A stretch of 14,923 nucleotides of DNA from positions 1 through 14,923 of the forward strand of contig JAIRTS010000179.1 in assembly GCA_031254795.1 (NCBI GenBank). Reading direction: 5' to 3'. Origin of the DNA: Treponema sp. GTDB taxonomy: Bacteria; Spirochaetota; Spirochaetia; Treponematales; Breznakiellaceae. Below the pieces are notes generated by a model, which worked only from the letters and a program-made list of their open reading frames with translations, was not told the origin of the DNA and did not search any database. This document shows, piece after piece, positions 6,974 through 14,303 of the stretch (the stretch's first letter is position 1; each line of letters opens with the position of its first letter). The position numbers and the translations under genes are program-made.

Positions 6974-7027
6974 GATTGCCGCCTGCAATCAGCAGGTGTG
7001 ACAAGGGAAACTTGCCCGTATGGGCGG
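6974..7027 (+). promoter_or_regulatory. Candidate structured RNA element before xylF
   Basis: GATTGC (6974-6979) and GCAATC (6985-6990) form a perfect 6-pair hairpin. Its loop CGCC (6980-6983) can pair with GGCG at 7023-7026, giving an H-type pseudoknot. Between them CAAG (7002-7005) and CTTG (7011-7014) can pair. Competing folds exist: CCTGC with GCAGG (6982-6986/6992-6996), and GCCC with GGGC (7014-7017/7022-7025). The latter excludes the pseudoknot. The ribosome-binding site GGAGGAG begins 21 bases after the element. This is folding by eye only; I match it to no known riboswitch class. Confidence 0.35.
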
Positions 7028-7057
7028 TTAATATAGAGATGTGATTTGGAGGAGAAC

Positions 7058-8197
7058 ATGAAAAAATTGTTCTTTGCCGTAATGGCAGTTGTTATCGTCG
7101 CCGGTACGGTTTTTGCAGGAGCTGGTTCCGACAATAAAGGTGGTGGGAGCGGAGGCACCTTTGTTGGCATTGCCATGCCTGAAACCCATGTGTTGCGCTG
7201 GATAAAAGACGGCGCTTCTCTCAAAAAATTTGCCGAAGCGAAAGGCTTCCGCGCTCAGGATCAGTATGCCAACGCCGATCAAAACTTGCAGAACACGCAG
7301 ATTCAAAACTTCTTGACCCAGGGCGCAAAAGCCATTATTATCGGCTGCGTGAATGACGGCGTGGCCGCCGCTGTTGCGGACGCCGCCCGTGACAAGGTGA
7401 CGGTCATTGCGTACGACCGCATCATTCCAAATTCCGCGGATTATGACTATTATATCACCTTTAATAATTTCAAGGTTGGTCAGTTCCAGGGACAGGGAAT
7501 TGAGAGGGGTTTGGATCTCAAGAGCGCATCCGCCGCTGCTCCCAAGTACATCACCCTTTTTGCCGGTTCTCCCACAGACGGCAACGCCTTCTTCTTCTTT
7601 GACGGCGCGATGAGCGTACTTAATCCCTACATTGAAAGCGGCGCGCTCATTGTCGTTGGGCCCTATCCCAAGACCTCAAAAGACACGGCGAACTTCCAGC
7701 GCATCGCCACTGAAAACTGGCAGGCGCCTGTCGCCAAAACCCGTATGGAAAACCTGTTGAACGGCGATGCGAAAGACGTGACGCTTGACGCGGTGCTCGC
7801 GCCGAACGATACTCTTGCCCGCGCGATTATTGAAGCCTGCAAAGCCGACGCCAAATACGCCAGCAAGTTGCCGATTGTTACCGGTCAGGACGCCGAAGCC
7901 GCTTCCACCGCGTCCATCAAAAACGGCGAGCAGTACATGACCGTGTTCAAAGACACCACAAAACTCGCCGAAGCCGCGATTGCCCTTGCCGAAGCCGCTG
8001 TAAAAGGAGCGACCCCGAATATTCCAGGCGCGGTTCTCGCTTCTTCCATTGGACTTGAGAGCATCGGCGACACCGGCAGGAAAATAGTGAGGGCGTACCT
8101 TCTTGATCCGGTGATCATCTACAGAGAAAACTGGAAGGATCCAGTGAACGCCGGGTTCTATACCCAAGAAGAGATCGACCAAAACAACCTGAAATAA
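7058..8197 (+). CDS. xylF: Periplasmic sugar-binding protein of the xylose ABC transporter (ChvE-like)
   Basis: Captures sugar in the periplasm and delivers it to XylG/XylH. The 379-residue protein starts with a signal peptide: K2-K3, a hydrophobic core, then V-F-A before cleavage near residue 20. There is no lipobox cysteine, so it should be soluble rather than a lipoprotein. A Gly/Ser/Asp linker follows. The mature part matches the ChvE/XylF type of periplasmic-binding-protein family: G-I-A-M-P near the start, V-I-A-Y-D-R, Y-Y-I-T-F-N-N, L-F-A-G-S-P-T-D-G-N-A-F-F-F, D-A-V-L-A-P-N-D and V-T-G-Q-D-A-E. ChvE-type proteins can bind several sugars, so xylose is inferred from the xylB and xylA genes downstream. 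ATG 7058 is chosen because GGAGGAG (7048-7054) lies just before it and the signal peptide begins there; a TTG at 7046 is also in frame. Confidence 0.9.
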   Translation: MKKLFFAVMAVVIVAGTVFAGAGSDNKGGGSGGTFVGIAMPETHVLRWIKDGASLKKFAEAKGFRAQDQYANADQNLQNTQIQNFLTQGAKAIIIGCVNDGVAAAVADAARDKVTVIAYDRIIPNSADYDYYITFNNFKVGQFQGQGIERGLDLKSASAAAPKYITLFAGSPTDGNAFFFFDGAMSVLNPYIESGALIVVGPYPKTSKDTANFQRIATENWQAPVAKTRMENLLNGDAKDVTLDAVLAPNDTLARAIIEACKADAKYASKLPIVTGQDAEAASTASIKNGEQYMTVFKDTTKLAEAAIALAEAAVKGATPNIPGAVLASSIGLESIGDTGRKIVRAYLLDPVIIYRENWKDPVNAGFYTQEEIDQNNLK

Positions 8198-8222
8198 TCT
8201 TACAGCGATCCTGCGGTTAGCC

Positions 8223-8258
8223 GCCGGCTGTAGACCGGCTTAACGGTTTACAGCCGGC
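8223..8258 (+). terminator. Stem-loop between xylF and xylG, probable attenuator or mRNA stabiliser
   Basis: GCCGGCTGTA (8223-8232) pairs perfectly with TACAGCCGGC (8249-8258) around a 16-base loop. It lies 25 bases after the xylF stop and is followed by a broken T-rich run (TTTGCTGTTT). Such a hairpin after a binding-protein gene commonly lets that gene be expressed at higher level than the ATPase and permease genes; here that role is inferred. Confidence 0.65.
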
Positions 8259-8329
8259 TTTGCTGTTTATTGCGCTCTAAAAAAGCCGATTGTTTGCGAT
8301 ACGAAAAATTTTGCGGAGAAGTTTTGTAT

Positions 8330-9892
8330 ATGAGTGAATATATACTGGAAATAGAGAATCTTACCAAGGAATTCCCCGGCGTCCGGGCGCTTGACAATGT
8401 CAGTCTAAAGGTGAAAAAAGGGGAAATCCACTCTTTATGCGGAGAAAACGGCGCGGGAAAATCCACTCTGATGAGTGTTGTCAGCGGGGTGTATCCCAAA
8501 AGCGCCTACGAAGGCAAGGTTTTCTACAAAGGCCGGGAAACCAATTATCATAGCGTTAAAGACAGCGAAAAAGAAGGGCTCGCCATTATACACCAGGAAC
8601 TCGCGTTAAGCCCGTATCTTTCTATATATGAAAATATTTTCCTTGGACACATGAAAACCACCTTGGGCGTCATCAACTGGAATCATTATATAAAAGAATC
8701 CCAAAAATTTTTGGATAGAGTCGGCTTAAAAGAAAATCCTGCCACGATTGTAAGCAAACTGGGTGTGGGCAAACAGCAGCTTGTGGAGATTGCGCGCGCG
8801 CTTTCCAAGCGGGTCGAACTGCTCATTCTTGACGAGCCGACTTCTTCGCTGACTGACGAGGAAAGCGCGAAACTCCTTGACCTGATCCTTGAGTTCAAAC
8901 GTCAGGGGATCACCTCAATTATGATTTCGCATAAATTGAACGAAGCGCTGAAGATCGCCGACACGGTTACGGTGTTGCGGGACGGGAAAAGCATTTCCTC
9001 GTACGATGTCAAGAAAGACAATCTGACGGAGGCGATGATCATAAAGGATATGGTTGGACGCGACTTGACGCGCCGGTTTCCGGAGCGAAAATCCCGCCCC
9101 GGCGAGACGGTCATGGAGGTGAAGCATTGGTCGGTCTACCACCCGGAGTACCATACCATGAAGGTGGTGGACGACGCGTCTTTCTATGTTCGCAAGGGCG
9201 AAATTGTCGCTTTCTGCGGGCCAATGGGCGCGGGGCGCACCGAATTGATGATGAGTCTGTACGGGCAGTCCTACGGTTTCCGCAGCGAGGGCGAGCTGTA
9301 CCTGCATGGCGGCGCGCGGGTCGCGCTGAAATCCGCGCGGGCCGCGCTTAACAACGGCGTGGGCTATGTTTCGGAAGACCGGAAGGTATTGGGTCTCATC
9401 CTTATCCAAAGCGTCAAGGTAAACATATCCGCTTCGTCTCTAAAAAAACTGTCGAGATTCGGCGTTGTGGAGGCGTCGCGGGAAATTGAGGAAGTCGAGA
9501 AATACCGGCGCGATCTCCGCATCAAAACGCCGTCCATCAATCAACTAGCCCGAAATCTTTCCGGCGGAAACCAGCAGAAGGTGGTGGTAAGCCGCGCCCT
9601 GCTCGCCGATCCAGACATCTTCATCGTAGACGAGCCGACTCGCGGCATTGACGTTGGCGCCAAGACGGAAATCTACGAGATTCTCAACAACCTTGTGGCG
9701 CAAGGCAAAAGCGTCATCATGATCAGTTCGGAACTTCCCGAAGCCATGGGCATGGCTGACAGAATCTATGTGATGAACGAGGGGAAGATCAAAGGGGAAC
9801 TGGCGCATGACGAGGCCGACCAGGAAAAAATTATGCGAATTGCCCTTTTGGATGAGGGCGGCGTGACATCTTTAGGAGAACAATATGAGTGA
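8330..9892 (+). CDS. xylG: Xylose ABC transporter ATPase, two nucleotide-binding domains
   Basis: Hydrolyses ATP on the cytoplasmic face to drive uptake through XylH. The 520-residue protein has the tandem-ABC layout of the XylG/RbsA/MglA class. Domain 1 has Walker A GENGAGKS (38-45), Q-loop Q89, a degenerate signature LGVGKQQ (144-150) and Walker B LILDEPT (165-171). Domain 2 has a Walker A in which the lysine is replaced (GPMGAGRTE, 297-305), an intact signature LSGGNQQK (410-417) and Walker B IVDEPT (432-437). The loss of the second Walker A lysine is usual for this class. ATG 8330 is preferred, with GGAG at 8315-8318; the frame is open to 8270 but that extension has no family match. The last eight bases overlap the start of xylH. 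GguA/MglA-type systems for other sugars are close relatives, so substrate rests on context. Confidence 0.92.
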   Translation: MSEYILEIENLTKEFPGVRALDNVSLKVKKGEIHSLCGENGAGKSTLMSVVSGVYPKSAYEGKVFYKGRETNYHSVKDSEKEGLAIIHQELALSPYLSIYENIFLGHMKTTLGVINWNHYIKESQKFLDRVGLKENPATIVSKLGVGKQQLVEIARALSKRVELLILDEPTSSLTDEESAKLLDLILEFKRQGITSIMISHKLNEALKIADTVTVLRDGKSISSYDVKKDNLTEAMIIKDMVGRDLTRRFPERKSRPGETVMEVKHWSVYHPEYHTMKVVDDASFYVRKGEIVAFCGPMGAGRTELMMSLYGQSYGFRSEGELYLHGGARVALKSARAALNNGVGYVSEDRKVLGLILIQSVKVNISASSLKKLSRFGVVEASREIEEVEKYRRDLRIKTPSINQLARNLSGGNQQKVVVSRALLADPDIFIVDEPTRGIDVGAKTEIYEILNNLVAQGKSVIMISSELPEAMGMADRIYVMNEGKIKGELAHDEADQEKIMRIALLDEGGVTSLGEQYE

Positions 9893-11069
9893 TACACAGA
9901 AGCGGAAGACCGGTATCGGCGGATTGATTAAAACCAATATCAGGAGCTATTCGATGTTCCTGATGCTGGCGCTGATTATGATTGTTTTTGCCGCGCTGAC
10001 GCGAGGAACGAATCTCAATTCCCGCAACTTTACCAATATTTTTATTCAGTACAGTTATGTGCTGATTCTAGCCACAGGCATGGTTCAGGTGATTATCATC
10101 GGAGGCATCGATCTTTCAGTCGGATCGGTTTGCGCCTTTGTCGGGGCCATAAGCGCCATGCTGTACAACACCGGCATAGGCATGGTTCCCACCGTGATTA
10201 TTTCGCTGATCGTGGGCGTGGCTATCGGCGCGTTTCAGGGGCTTTGGATCGCCGGTTTGCAGATTCCCGCGTTCATCGTTACGCTGGCGGGCATGCTCCT
10301 TTTTAGAGGATTGACGTACATCATCACCAACATCAGCCCTATCTCTCTGAAAAATGAAGGGTTCAAGCAGATAGCGTCCGGTTTCTTCCCGAATCTCTAT
10401 GTCGGCGATGTGGACCTGACGCCGCTGATCATTGGTCTGGTTATTGTTGTTGTGTTCATCATCGCGGAGATTATTTCACGGCGCGACAAAAGGCGCAATA
10501 ACTTTGAAGTCATTCCAACTCCGCTTTTTGTGGCGAAGCTTGTTTTTATCTCCGTTCTGGTTATGGCGTTGTGCCAGCGCTTCGCCACGTACCGCGGACT
10601 CCCGATTGTCGTGGCTGTGTTGGGCGTCACCATTTTCGCGTTTAATTATATGATGAAAAACACCGTTCTGGGACGTTACATCTACGCGGTGGGCGGCAAC
10701 TCCCGTTCCGCCAAACTTTCCGGCATCAACTCAGAAATGGTTTCCTTTACCGTGTACTGCATTATGGGCGGACTGACAGGACTTGCCGCTGTTGTTTCCA
10801 CAGGCTATATGAACAGCGCCTTGCCCCAGGCCGGCAACATGTTCGAGATGGACGCCATCGCGGCTTGTTACATCGGCGGCGTTTCCGCGTCCGGGGGCAT
10901 CGGCACCGTGGTCGGCGTCATTGTCGGCGGCTTGGTCATGGCGGCCATCAACAACGGCATGTCATTGATGAATCTGGGGGCGCACTGGCAGTACGTGGTC
11001 AAGGCGGTCATTCTCCTTTTGGCGGTCTTCTACGATGTGTATACCCGACGCAAAGCTGGTTTGGGGTGA
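9885..11069 (+). CDS. xylH: Xylose ABC transporter permease
   Basis: An inner-membrane permease of 394 residues that forms the sugar channel with XylG. The sequence is mostly hydrophobic with roughly ten membrane-spanning stretches. It shows the signature GGIDLSVGS (73-81) of the ribose/xylose/galactose permease family and the cytoplasmic coupling segment G-G-N-S-R-S-A-K-L-S-G-I (270-281). A charged loop rich in Arg and Lys lies near 199-205, as in XylH-type permeases. Its ATG overlaps the end of xylG (ATGAGTGA), with AGGAGA at 9874-9879, so translation of the two is probably coupled. It is followed by a duplicated leader region rather than directly by xylB. Confidence 0.92.
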   Translation: MSDTQKRKTGIGGLIKTNIRSYSMFLMLALIMIVFAALTRGTNLNSRNFTNIFIQYSYVLILATGMVQVIIIGGIDLSVGSVCAFVGAISAMLYNTGIGMVPTVIISLIVGVAIGAFQGLWIAGLQIPAFIVTLAGMLLFRGLTYIITNISPISLKNEGFKQIASGFFPNLYVGDVDLTPLIIGLVIVVVFIIAEIISRRDKRRNNFEVIPTPLFVAKLVFISVLVMALCQRFATYRGLPIVVAVLGVTIFAFNYMMKNTVLGRYIYAVGGNSRSAKLSGINSEMVSFTVYCIMGGLTGLAAVVSTGYMNSALPQAGNMFEMDAIAACYIGGVSASGGIGTVVGVIVGGLVMAAINNGMSLMNLGAHWQYVVKAVILLLAVFYDVYTRRKAGLG

Positions 11070-11102
11070 TAGGGAATATTACTGATTCTAAGATCACATG
11101 AC

Positions 11103-11118
11103 ATAGAGTATTCTCTAC
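11103..11118. promoter_or_regulatory. Dyad in duplicated leader, copy 1
   Basis: ATAGAG-TATT-CTCTAC, with five of six arm positions paired. It lies 34 bases after the xylH stop. It may be an operator half-pair or a small RNA hairpin, and it is the imperfect version of the site at 11258-11273. Confidence 0.35.
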
Positions 11119-11139
11119 AACAACATAGGCGAGAGGTAT

Positions 11140-11256
11140 ATGAAGACAATAGCCGGAATAAATATGGGAACCCAAGGCATTAAAGTGGTTCTCTACGACT
11201 GGGAAGCGCATGGGATCGTCTCAAGTCTTCAGGAGCCTGTTGATAAGATCACATAA
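11140..11256 (+). pseudogene. Truncated duplicate of the xylB start (38 codons)
   Basis: An ATG at 11140, preceded by GAGAGG, opens a frame of 38 codons. It reproduces the xylB N-terminus (MKTIAGINMGTQGIK) up to Q-E-P-V-D and then meets a TAA at 11254-11256 formed across the duplication junction. Relative to the intact gene it has five amino-acid changes (N8 for D8, G13 for S13, E22 for K22, G25 for R25, L30 for F30) and one silent change in the shared codons. D8 belongs to the conserved G-I-D-x-G-T nucleotide-binding motif, so even the ATP-binding signature is lost. It cannot make a kinase. It is open and has a ribosome-binding site, so it could still be translated as a short peptide and affect xylB translation. 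Confidence 0.9.
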
Positions 11257-11257
11257 C

Positions 11258-11273
11258 ATAGAGTATTCTCTAT
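11258..11273. promoter_or_regulatory. Perfect dyad before intact xylB, copy 2
   Basis: ATAGAG-TATT-CTCTAT, six paired positions around a 4-base loop, 21 bases upstream of the xylB ATG. It begins one base after the stop of the truncated copy. It may be a regulator-binding site or an RNA hairpin modulating xylB translation. Confidence 0.4.
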
Positions 11274-11294
11274 AACAACCATAGGCGAGGGTAT

Positions 11295-12782
11295 ATGAAG
11301 ACAATAGCCGGAATAGATATGGGAACCCAAAGCATTAAAGTGGTTCTCTACGATTGGAAAGCGCATAGGATCGTCTCAAGTTTTCAGGAGCCTGTTGATC
11401 TTATCGCCGAAAACGACGGTACGCGGGAACAGAAGACCGAGTGGTACGACGCCGCTCTGGAAAAATGTTTCGCCTCTCTTTCCGCATCTGATAAAAACAG
11501 CATAGCGGCAATCGGAATTTCAGGCCATCAGCATGGATTTGCGCCTCTTGATGAGGACGGCAAGCCGCTGTACAATGTGAAACTGTGGAACGACACCTCC
11601 ACGGTCGAGGAATGCCGCGTCATCACGGAAGCGGCTGGCGGAGATGACGCCGTTATCGCCGAAGTGCGCAACCTGATGTTGCCGGGTTTCACGGCGCCGA
11701 AGATACTGTGGCTCAAGCGGCATAAACCGGAAGCCTTCGCCAAACTGCGTTACATCATGTTGCCCCATGACTATCTCAACTATGTGTTCACCGGCGCGTA
11801 CAAGGCTGAATGCGGCGACGCTTCCGGCACGGCTGTTTTTAACGGCGGAACCCGTACATGGTCAAAGAAAATATGCGCCATTATTGACGAAAAACTGCTT
11901 GGTTTGTTGCCGCCGATCATAGCGTCCGACGAGCCGAACGGCTTTGTCACGGAGCAAGCGGCGGCGCGGTTTGGGATCCCTGCGGGGATCCCCGTTTCCT
12001 CAGGCGGCGGCGACAATATGATGGGCGCTATCGGCTCCGGCGCGGTGAGAGACGGCTTTCTTGCCATGAGCCTTGGCACATCGGGAACCTTGTTCGGTTA
12101 TTCGGATGTCCCGTTGGCGGATCCGAAAAACGGACTTTCCGGCTTCAATTCCTCAACGGGCGGCTATCTGCCCCTCTTATGCACGATGAATTGTACGGTC
12201 GCCTCGGAAGAGACGCGGAAACTCTTCGGCCTTGACGTCCAGGAATTCGACGCGTTGGCGGCGAAGGCTCCGGCGGGCGCGAGCGGCGTGGTGTTCCTGC
12301 CCTTTTTCAATGGCGAGCGTACGCCAAACCTCCCGAACGGCAGGGCGAGCGTCGTAGGCTTAACCGCGGCGAATTGTTCGCGGGAGAACATAGCCCGCGC
12401 CGCGCTTGAATCCGCCATATTCGGCATGCGCATTGGACTTGAGGCGTTTCAGGCGCTCGGCTTCAAGGCGCGGGAAATCAGGATCACGGGTGGCGGGAGC
12501 AAAAGCCCGCTATGGCGGCAGATGGCCGCGGACATCATGAATCTGCCTGTCCGGCGACCCGCGAGCGCGGAAGCCGCCGCAATGGGCGGCGCGATTCAGG
12601 CGTTATGGTGCCTGCTCAAGCTGGAAGGCAAGAGCGTGGGCATCGCCCGGCTTGCCGATGAGCATATCCCGATTCGGGAAGACGAAAATATCGCGCCCGA
12701 CGCCGGAATCGCGGTCGCCTACGACAAGGCGTACGCCGAGTACACCAGGTATTTGAAAGCGTTGGCGCCGCTTTATAAATAA
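11295..12782 (+). CDS. xylB: Xylulokinase
   Basis: Phosphorylates D-xylulose to xylulose 5-phosphate using ATP, feeding the pentose phosphate pathway; cytosolic. The 495-residue protein has the two FGGY-kinase actin-like domains. Visible motifs are GIDMGTQSIK (6-15), GHQHGFAPLD (78-87), W-N-D (98-100), GDASGT (174-179), G-G-G-D-N-M-M-G-A-I (237-246) with D240 as the expected catalytic base, S-L-G-T-S-G-T-L-F, F-F-N-G-E-R-T-P-N, and near the C-terminus R-I-T-G-G-G-S-K-S-P-L-W-R-Q followed by E-A-A-A-M-G-G-A. Length and motif order fit xylulokinase rather than glycerol or ribulose kinase. The ATG at 11295 has GAGGG only three bases before it, unusually close. The gene start is duplicated immediately upstream (see 11089-11398). 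It lies between the transporter genes and xylA. Confidence 0.94.
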   Translation: MKTIAGIDMGTQSIKVVLYDWKAHRIVSSFQEPVDLIAENDGTREQKTEWYDAALEKCFASLSASDKNSIAAIGISGHQHGFAPLDEDGKPLYNVKLWNDTSTVEECRVITEAAGGDDAVIAEVRNLMLPGFTAPKILWLKRHKPEAFAKLRYIMLPHDYLNYVFTGAYKAECGDASGTAVFNGGTRTWSKKICAIIDEKLLGLLPPIIASDEPNGFVTEQAAARFGIPAGIPVSSGGGDNMMGAIGSGAVRDGFLAMSLGTSGTLFGYSDVPLADPKNGLSGFNSSTGGYLPLLCTMNCTVASEETRKLFGLDVQEFDALAAKAPAGASGVVFLPFFNGERTPNLPNGRASVVGLTAANCSRENIARAALESAIFGMRIGLEAFQALGFKAREIRITGGGSKSPLWRQMAADIMNLPVRRPASAEAAAMGGAIQALWCLLKLEGKSVGIARLADEHIPIREDENIAPDAGIAVAYDKAYAEYTRYLKALAPLYK

Positions 12783-12841
12783 GGCTGTTGTTTGCAGCCC
12801 TGCGCCGGCCGCGCCGGCGCCGATCAAACGGCGCGGCCGGC
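12783..12841 (+). terminator. Two stem-loops between xylB and xylA
   Basis: A small hairpin, GGCTG (12783-12787) with CAGCC (12795-12799), starts right after the xylB stop. A very strong one follows: GCCGGCCGCGCCG (12804-12816) pairs perfectly over 13 G-C pairs with 12829-12841, around a 12-base loop. No T-run follows, so read-through to xylA is expected. A likely role is protection of the upstream mRNA or partial termination that separates xylB and xylA levels. Confidence 0.6.
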
Positions 12842-12876
12842 AATCATACATCACTTTATTAGCAAAGGAGAATTTT

Positions 12877-14217
12877 ATGGCGAATTATTTTATCGGTAAC
12901 AAAGAATATTTCCCCGGCATTGGGAAAATTCCGTTTGAAGGGGCGGCTTCCAAAAACCCGCTTGCATTTAAATACTACGACGCTGAAAAAATTGTTCATG
13001 GCAAGAAGATGAAGGACTGGCTCCGGTTCGCCATCGCATACTGGCACAGCTTCTGCGGCGATGGCGCGGATCCCTTTGGCGCGGCGACCCATCTTTTCCC
13101 GTGGAATTCCAGCGACGACCCCATGCGGAACGCGATGAGCAAAGCCGACGCCGCGTTTGAGTTTATCACCAAGATCGGCGCGGAATTCTACGCGTGGCAC
13201 GACCGCGACATTGCGCCTGAAGGCAAGGACACAGACGAATCCGCGAAGAATCTCGCCGTTATTGTTGACGAACTGAAAAAACGCCAGGATTCGACCGGCG
13301 TGAAACTGCTCTGGGGAACCGCCAACGTGTTCACCAATCCCCGCTTTATGAACGGCGCGGCCACCAACCCTGAGTTTGCCGCGCTCGCCCACGCCGCGAA
13401 TCAGGTGAAGAACGCCATTGACGGAACCATCAAACTGGGCGGTCAGGGCTACACCTTCTGGGGCGGGCGCGAGGGTTACATGAGCCTGCTCAACACCGAC
13501 GTGAAGCGCGAAAAAGAACACCTGGCGACGCTCCTCTCCATTGCCCGCGACTACGGGCGCAAACAGGGCTTCGCAGGGTGTTTTTACATTGAGCCGAAAC
13601 CTATGGAACCCACCAAACACCAGTACGACTTTGATTCCGAGACCGTTATCGGTTTCCTCCGCGCCCACGGGCTTGAAAAAGACTTCAAACTCAACATCGA
13701 AGCGAACCACGCGGAGCTTGCCGGCCACGACTTCGCCCACGAACTGAATGTATGCGTTGACAACGACATGCTCGGATCCGTGGACGCGAACCGGGGCGAG
13801 CCCCGCAATGGCTGGGACACCGATCAATTCCCGTCAAGCGTATACGAGACAACCCAGGCGACGCTCGCCATTCTCCGCATGGGCGGCTTCAAAACCGGCG
13901 GACTCAACTTCGACGCGAAGATCCGGCGCAACTCCATAGATCCCGAAGACCTGTTCATCGCGCACATCGGCGGCATGGACAGCTTTGCCTACGGTCTTGA
14001 AAAAGCCGTCGCGATCATCGAAGACGGGCGGCTTTCGAAGTTGCTCAAGGAACGGTACGCGTCCTTTGATTCAGGCGATGGCGCGAAATTCGAGAAAGGC
14101 GAGCTAACCCTTGAAGCGGTCGCGGCTCTCGCCTCGGATTACGGCAAGATCGGCTGGACAAGCGGCAAGCAGGAACTGTACGAGAACATCTTTTCCGACA
14201 TTGTGTTGGGAAAATAA
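12877..14217 (+). CDS. xylA: Xylose isomerase, class II
   Basis: Converts D-xylose to D-xylulose with two divalent metal ions; cytosolic tetramer in known members. The 446 residues, including the extended N-terminus, match the longer class II enzymes. The active-site pattern is complete: H108 and D111 in WHDRDIAPEG, W195 in FWGGREGY, E239 and K241 in IEPKP, E275 and H278 in NIEANHAE, D303 in SVDANRG, D314 and D316 in WDTDQFP, and D346 in GGLNFDAK. The ATG is supported by AAAGGAG (12864-12870) six bases upstream. It is the last pathway gene of the xyl operon and is separated from xylB by strong stem-loops, so its mRNA level may differ from that of the upstream genes. Confidence 0.97.
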   Translation: MANYFIGNKEYFPGIGKIPFEGAASKNPLAFKYYDAEKIVHGKKMKDWLRFAIAYWHSFCGDGADPFGAATHLFPWNSSDDPMRNAMSKADAAFEFITKIGAEFYAWHDRDIAPEGKDTDESAKNLAVIVDELKKRQDSTGVKLLWGTANVFTNPRFMNGAATNPEFAALAHAANQVKNAIDGTIKLGGQGYTFWGGREGYMSLLNTDVKREKEHLATLLSIARDYGRKQGFAGCFYIEPKPMEPTKHQYDFDSETVIGFLRAHGLEKDFKLNIEANHAELAGHDFAHELNVCVDNDMLGSVDANRGEPRNGWDTDQFPSSVYETTQATLAILRMGGFKTGGLNFDAKIRRNSIDPEDLFIAHIGGMDSFAYGLEKAVAIIEDGRLSKLLKERYASFDSGDGAKFEKGELTLEAVAALASDYGKIGWTSGKQELYENIFSDIVLGK

Positions 14218-14226
14218 GACCGAAGC

Positions 14227-14283
14227 GGCCGCGTCCGAAAGGGCGCGGCTTGATTCCCCGGCGGCCTTGCGCCGCCAGGGAAT
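14227..14283 (+). terminator. Tandem stem-loops after xylA
   Basis: The first is GCCGCGTCC (14228-14236) with GGGCGCGGC (14241-14249), closed by a GAAA tetraloop and containing one G-T wobble. The second is ATTCCC-C-GGCGG (14253-14264) with CCGCC-A-GGGAAT (14272-14283), containing one C-A mismatch. Together they lie 10 bases after the stop. No T-run follows. They probably mark the end of the xyl transcript or protect its 3' end, but transcription may continue into the deacetylase gene 21 bases further on. Confidence 0.6.
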
Positions 14284-14303
14284 ATCCCGGACGCGGGGGC
14301 GAA

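Larger units (their letters stand above)
11089..11398 (+). repeat. 155-bp tandem duplication of the xylB leader and gene start
   Basis: Copy 1 (11089-11243) and copy 2 (11244-11398) both begin TAAGATCACAT and end CCTGTTGA. Aligning them by eye gives eight substitutions and two single-base indels, about 94 percent identity. All eight substitutions are transitions. Each copy contains a small dyad, a ribosome-binding region and the first 34 codons of xylB. Copy 2 continues into the intact xylB; copy 1 does not. The sequence joining the copies (GTTGAT-AAGATC) shows only a single shared base at the crossover. Confidence 0.95.

Noticed and set aside
6572..7036. 154-codon plus-strand frame through the poly-C tract
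   Set aside because: Ribosome-binding site is 18 bases away and the translation looks random after the first residues; kept only as part of the leader description.
11089..11398. Duplication as a CRISPR-like or satellite repeat
   Set aside because: Only two directly adjacent units without spacers, and each contains a xylB start; it is a partial gene duplication.
12859..13827. 322-codon open frame antisense to xylA
   Set aside because: Shadow of the xylose isomerase frame, which has every active-site residue.
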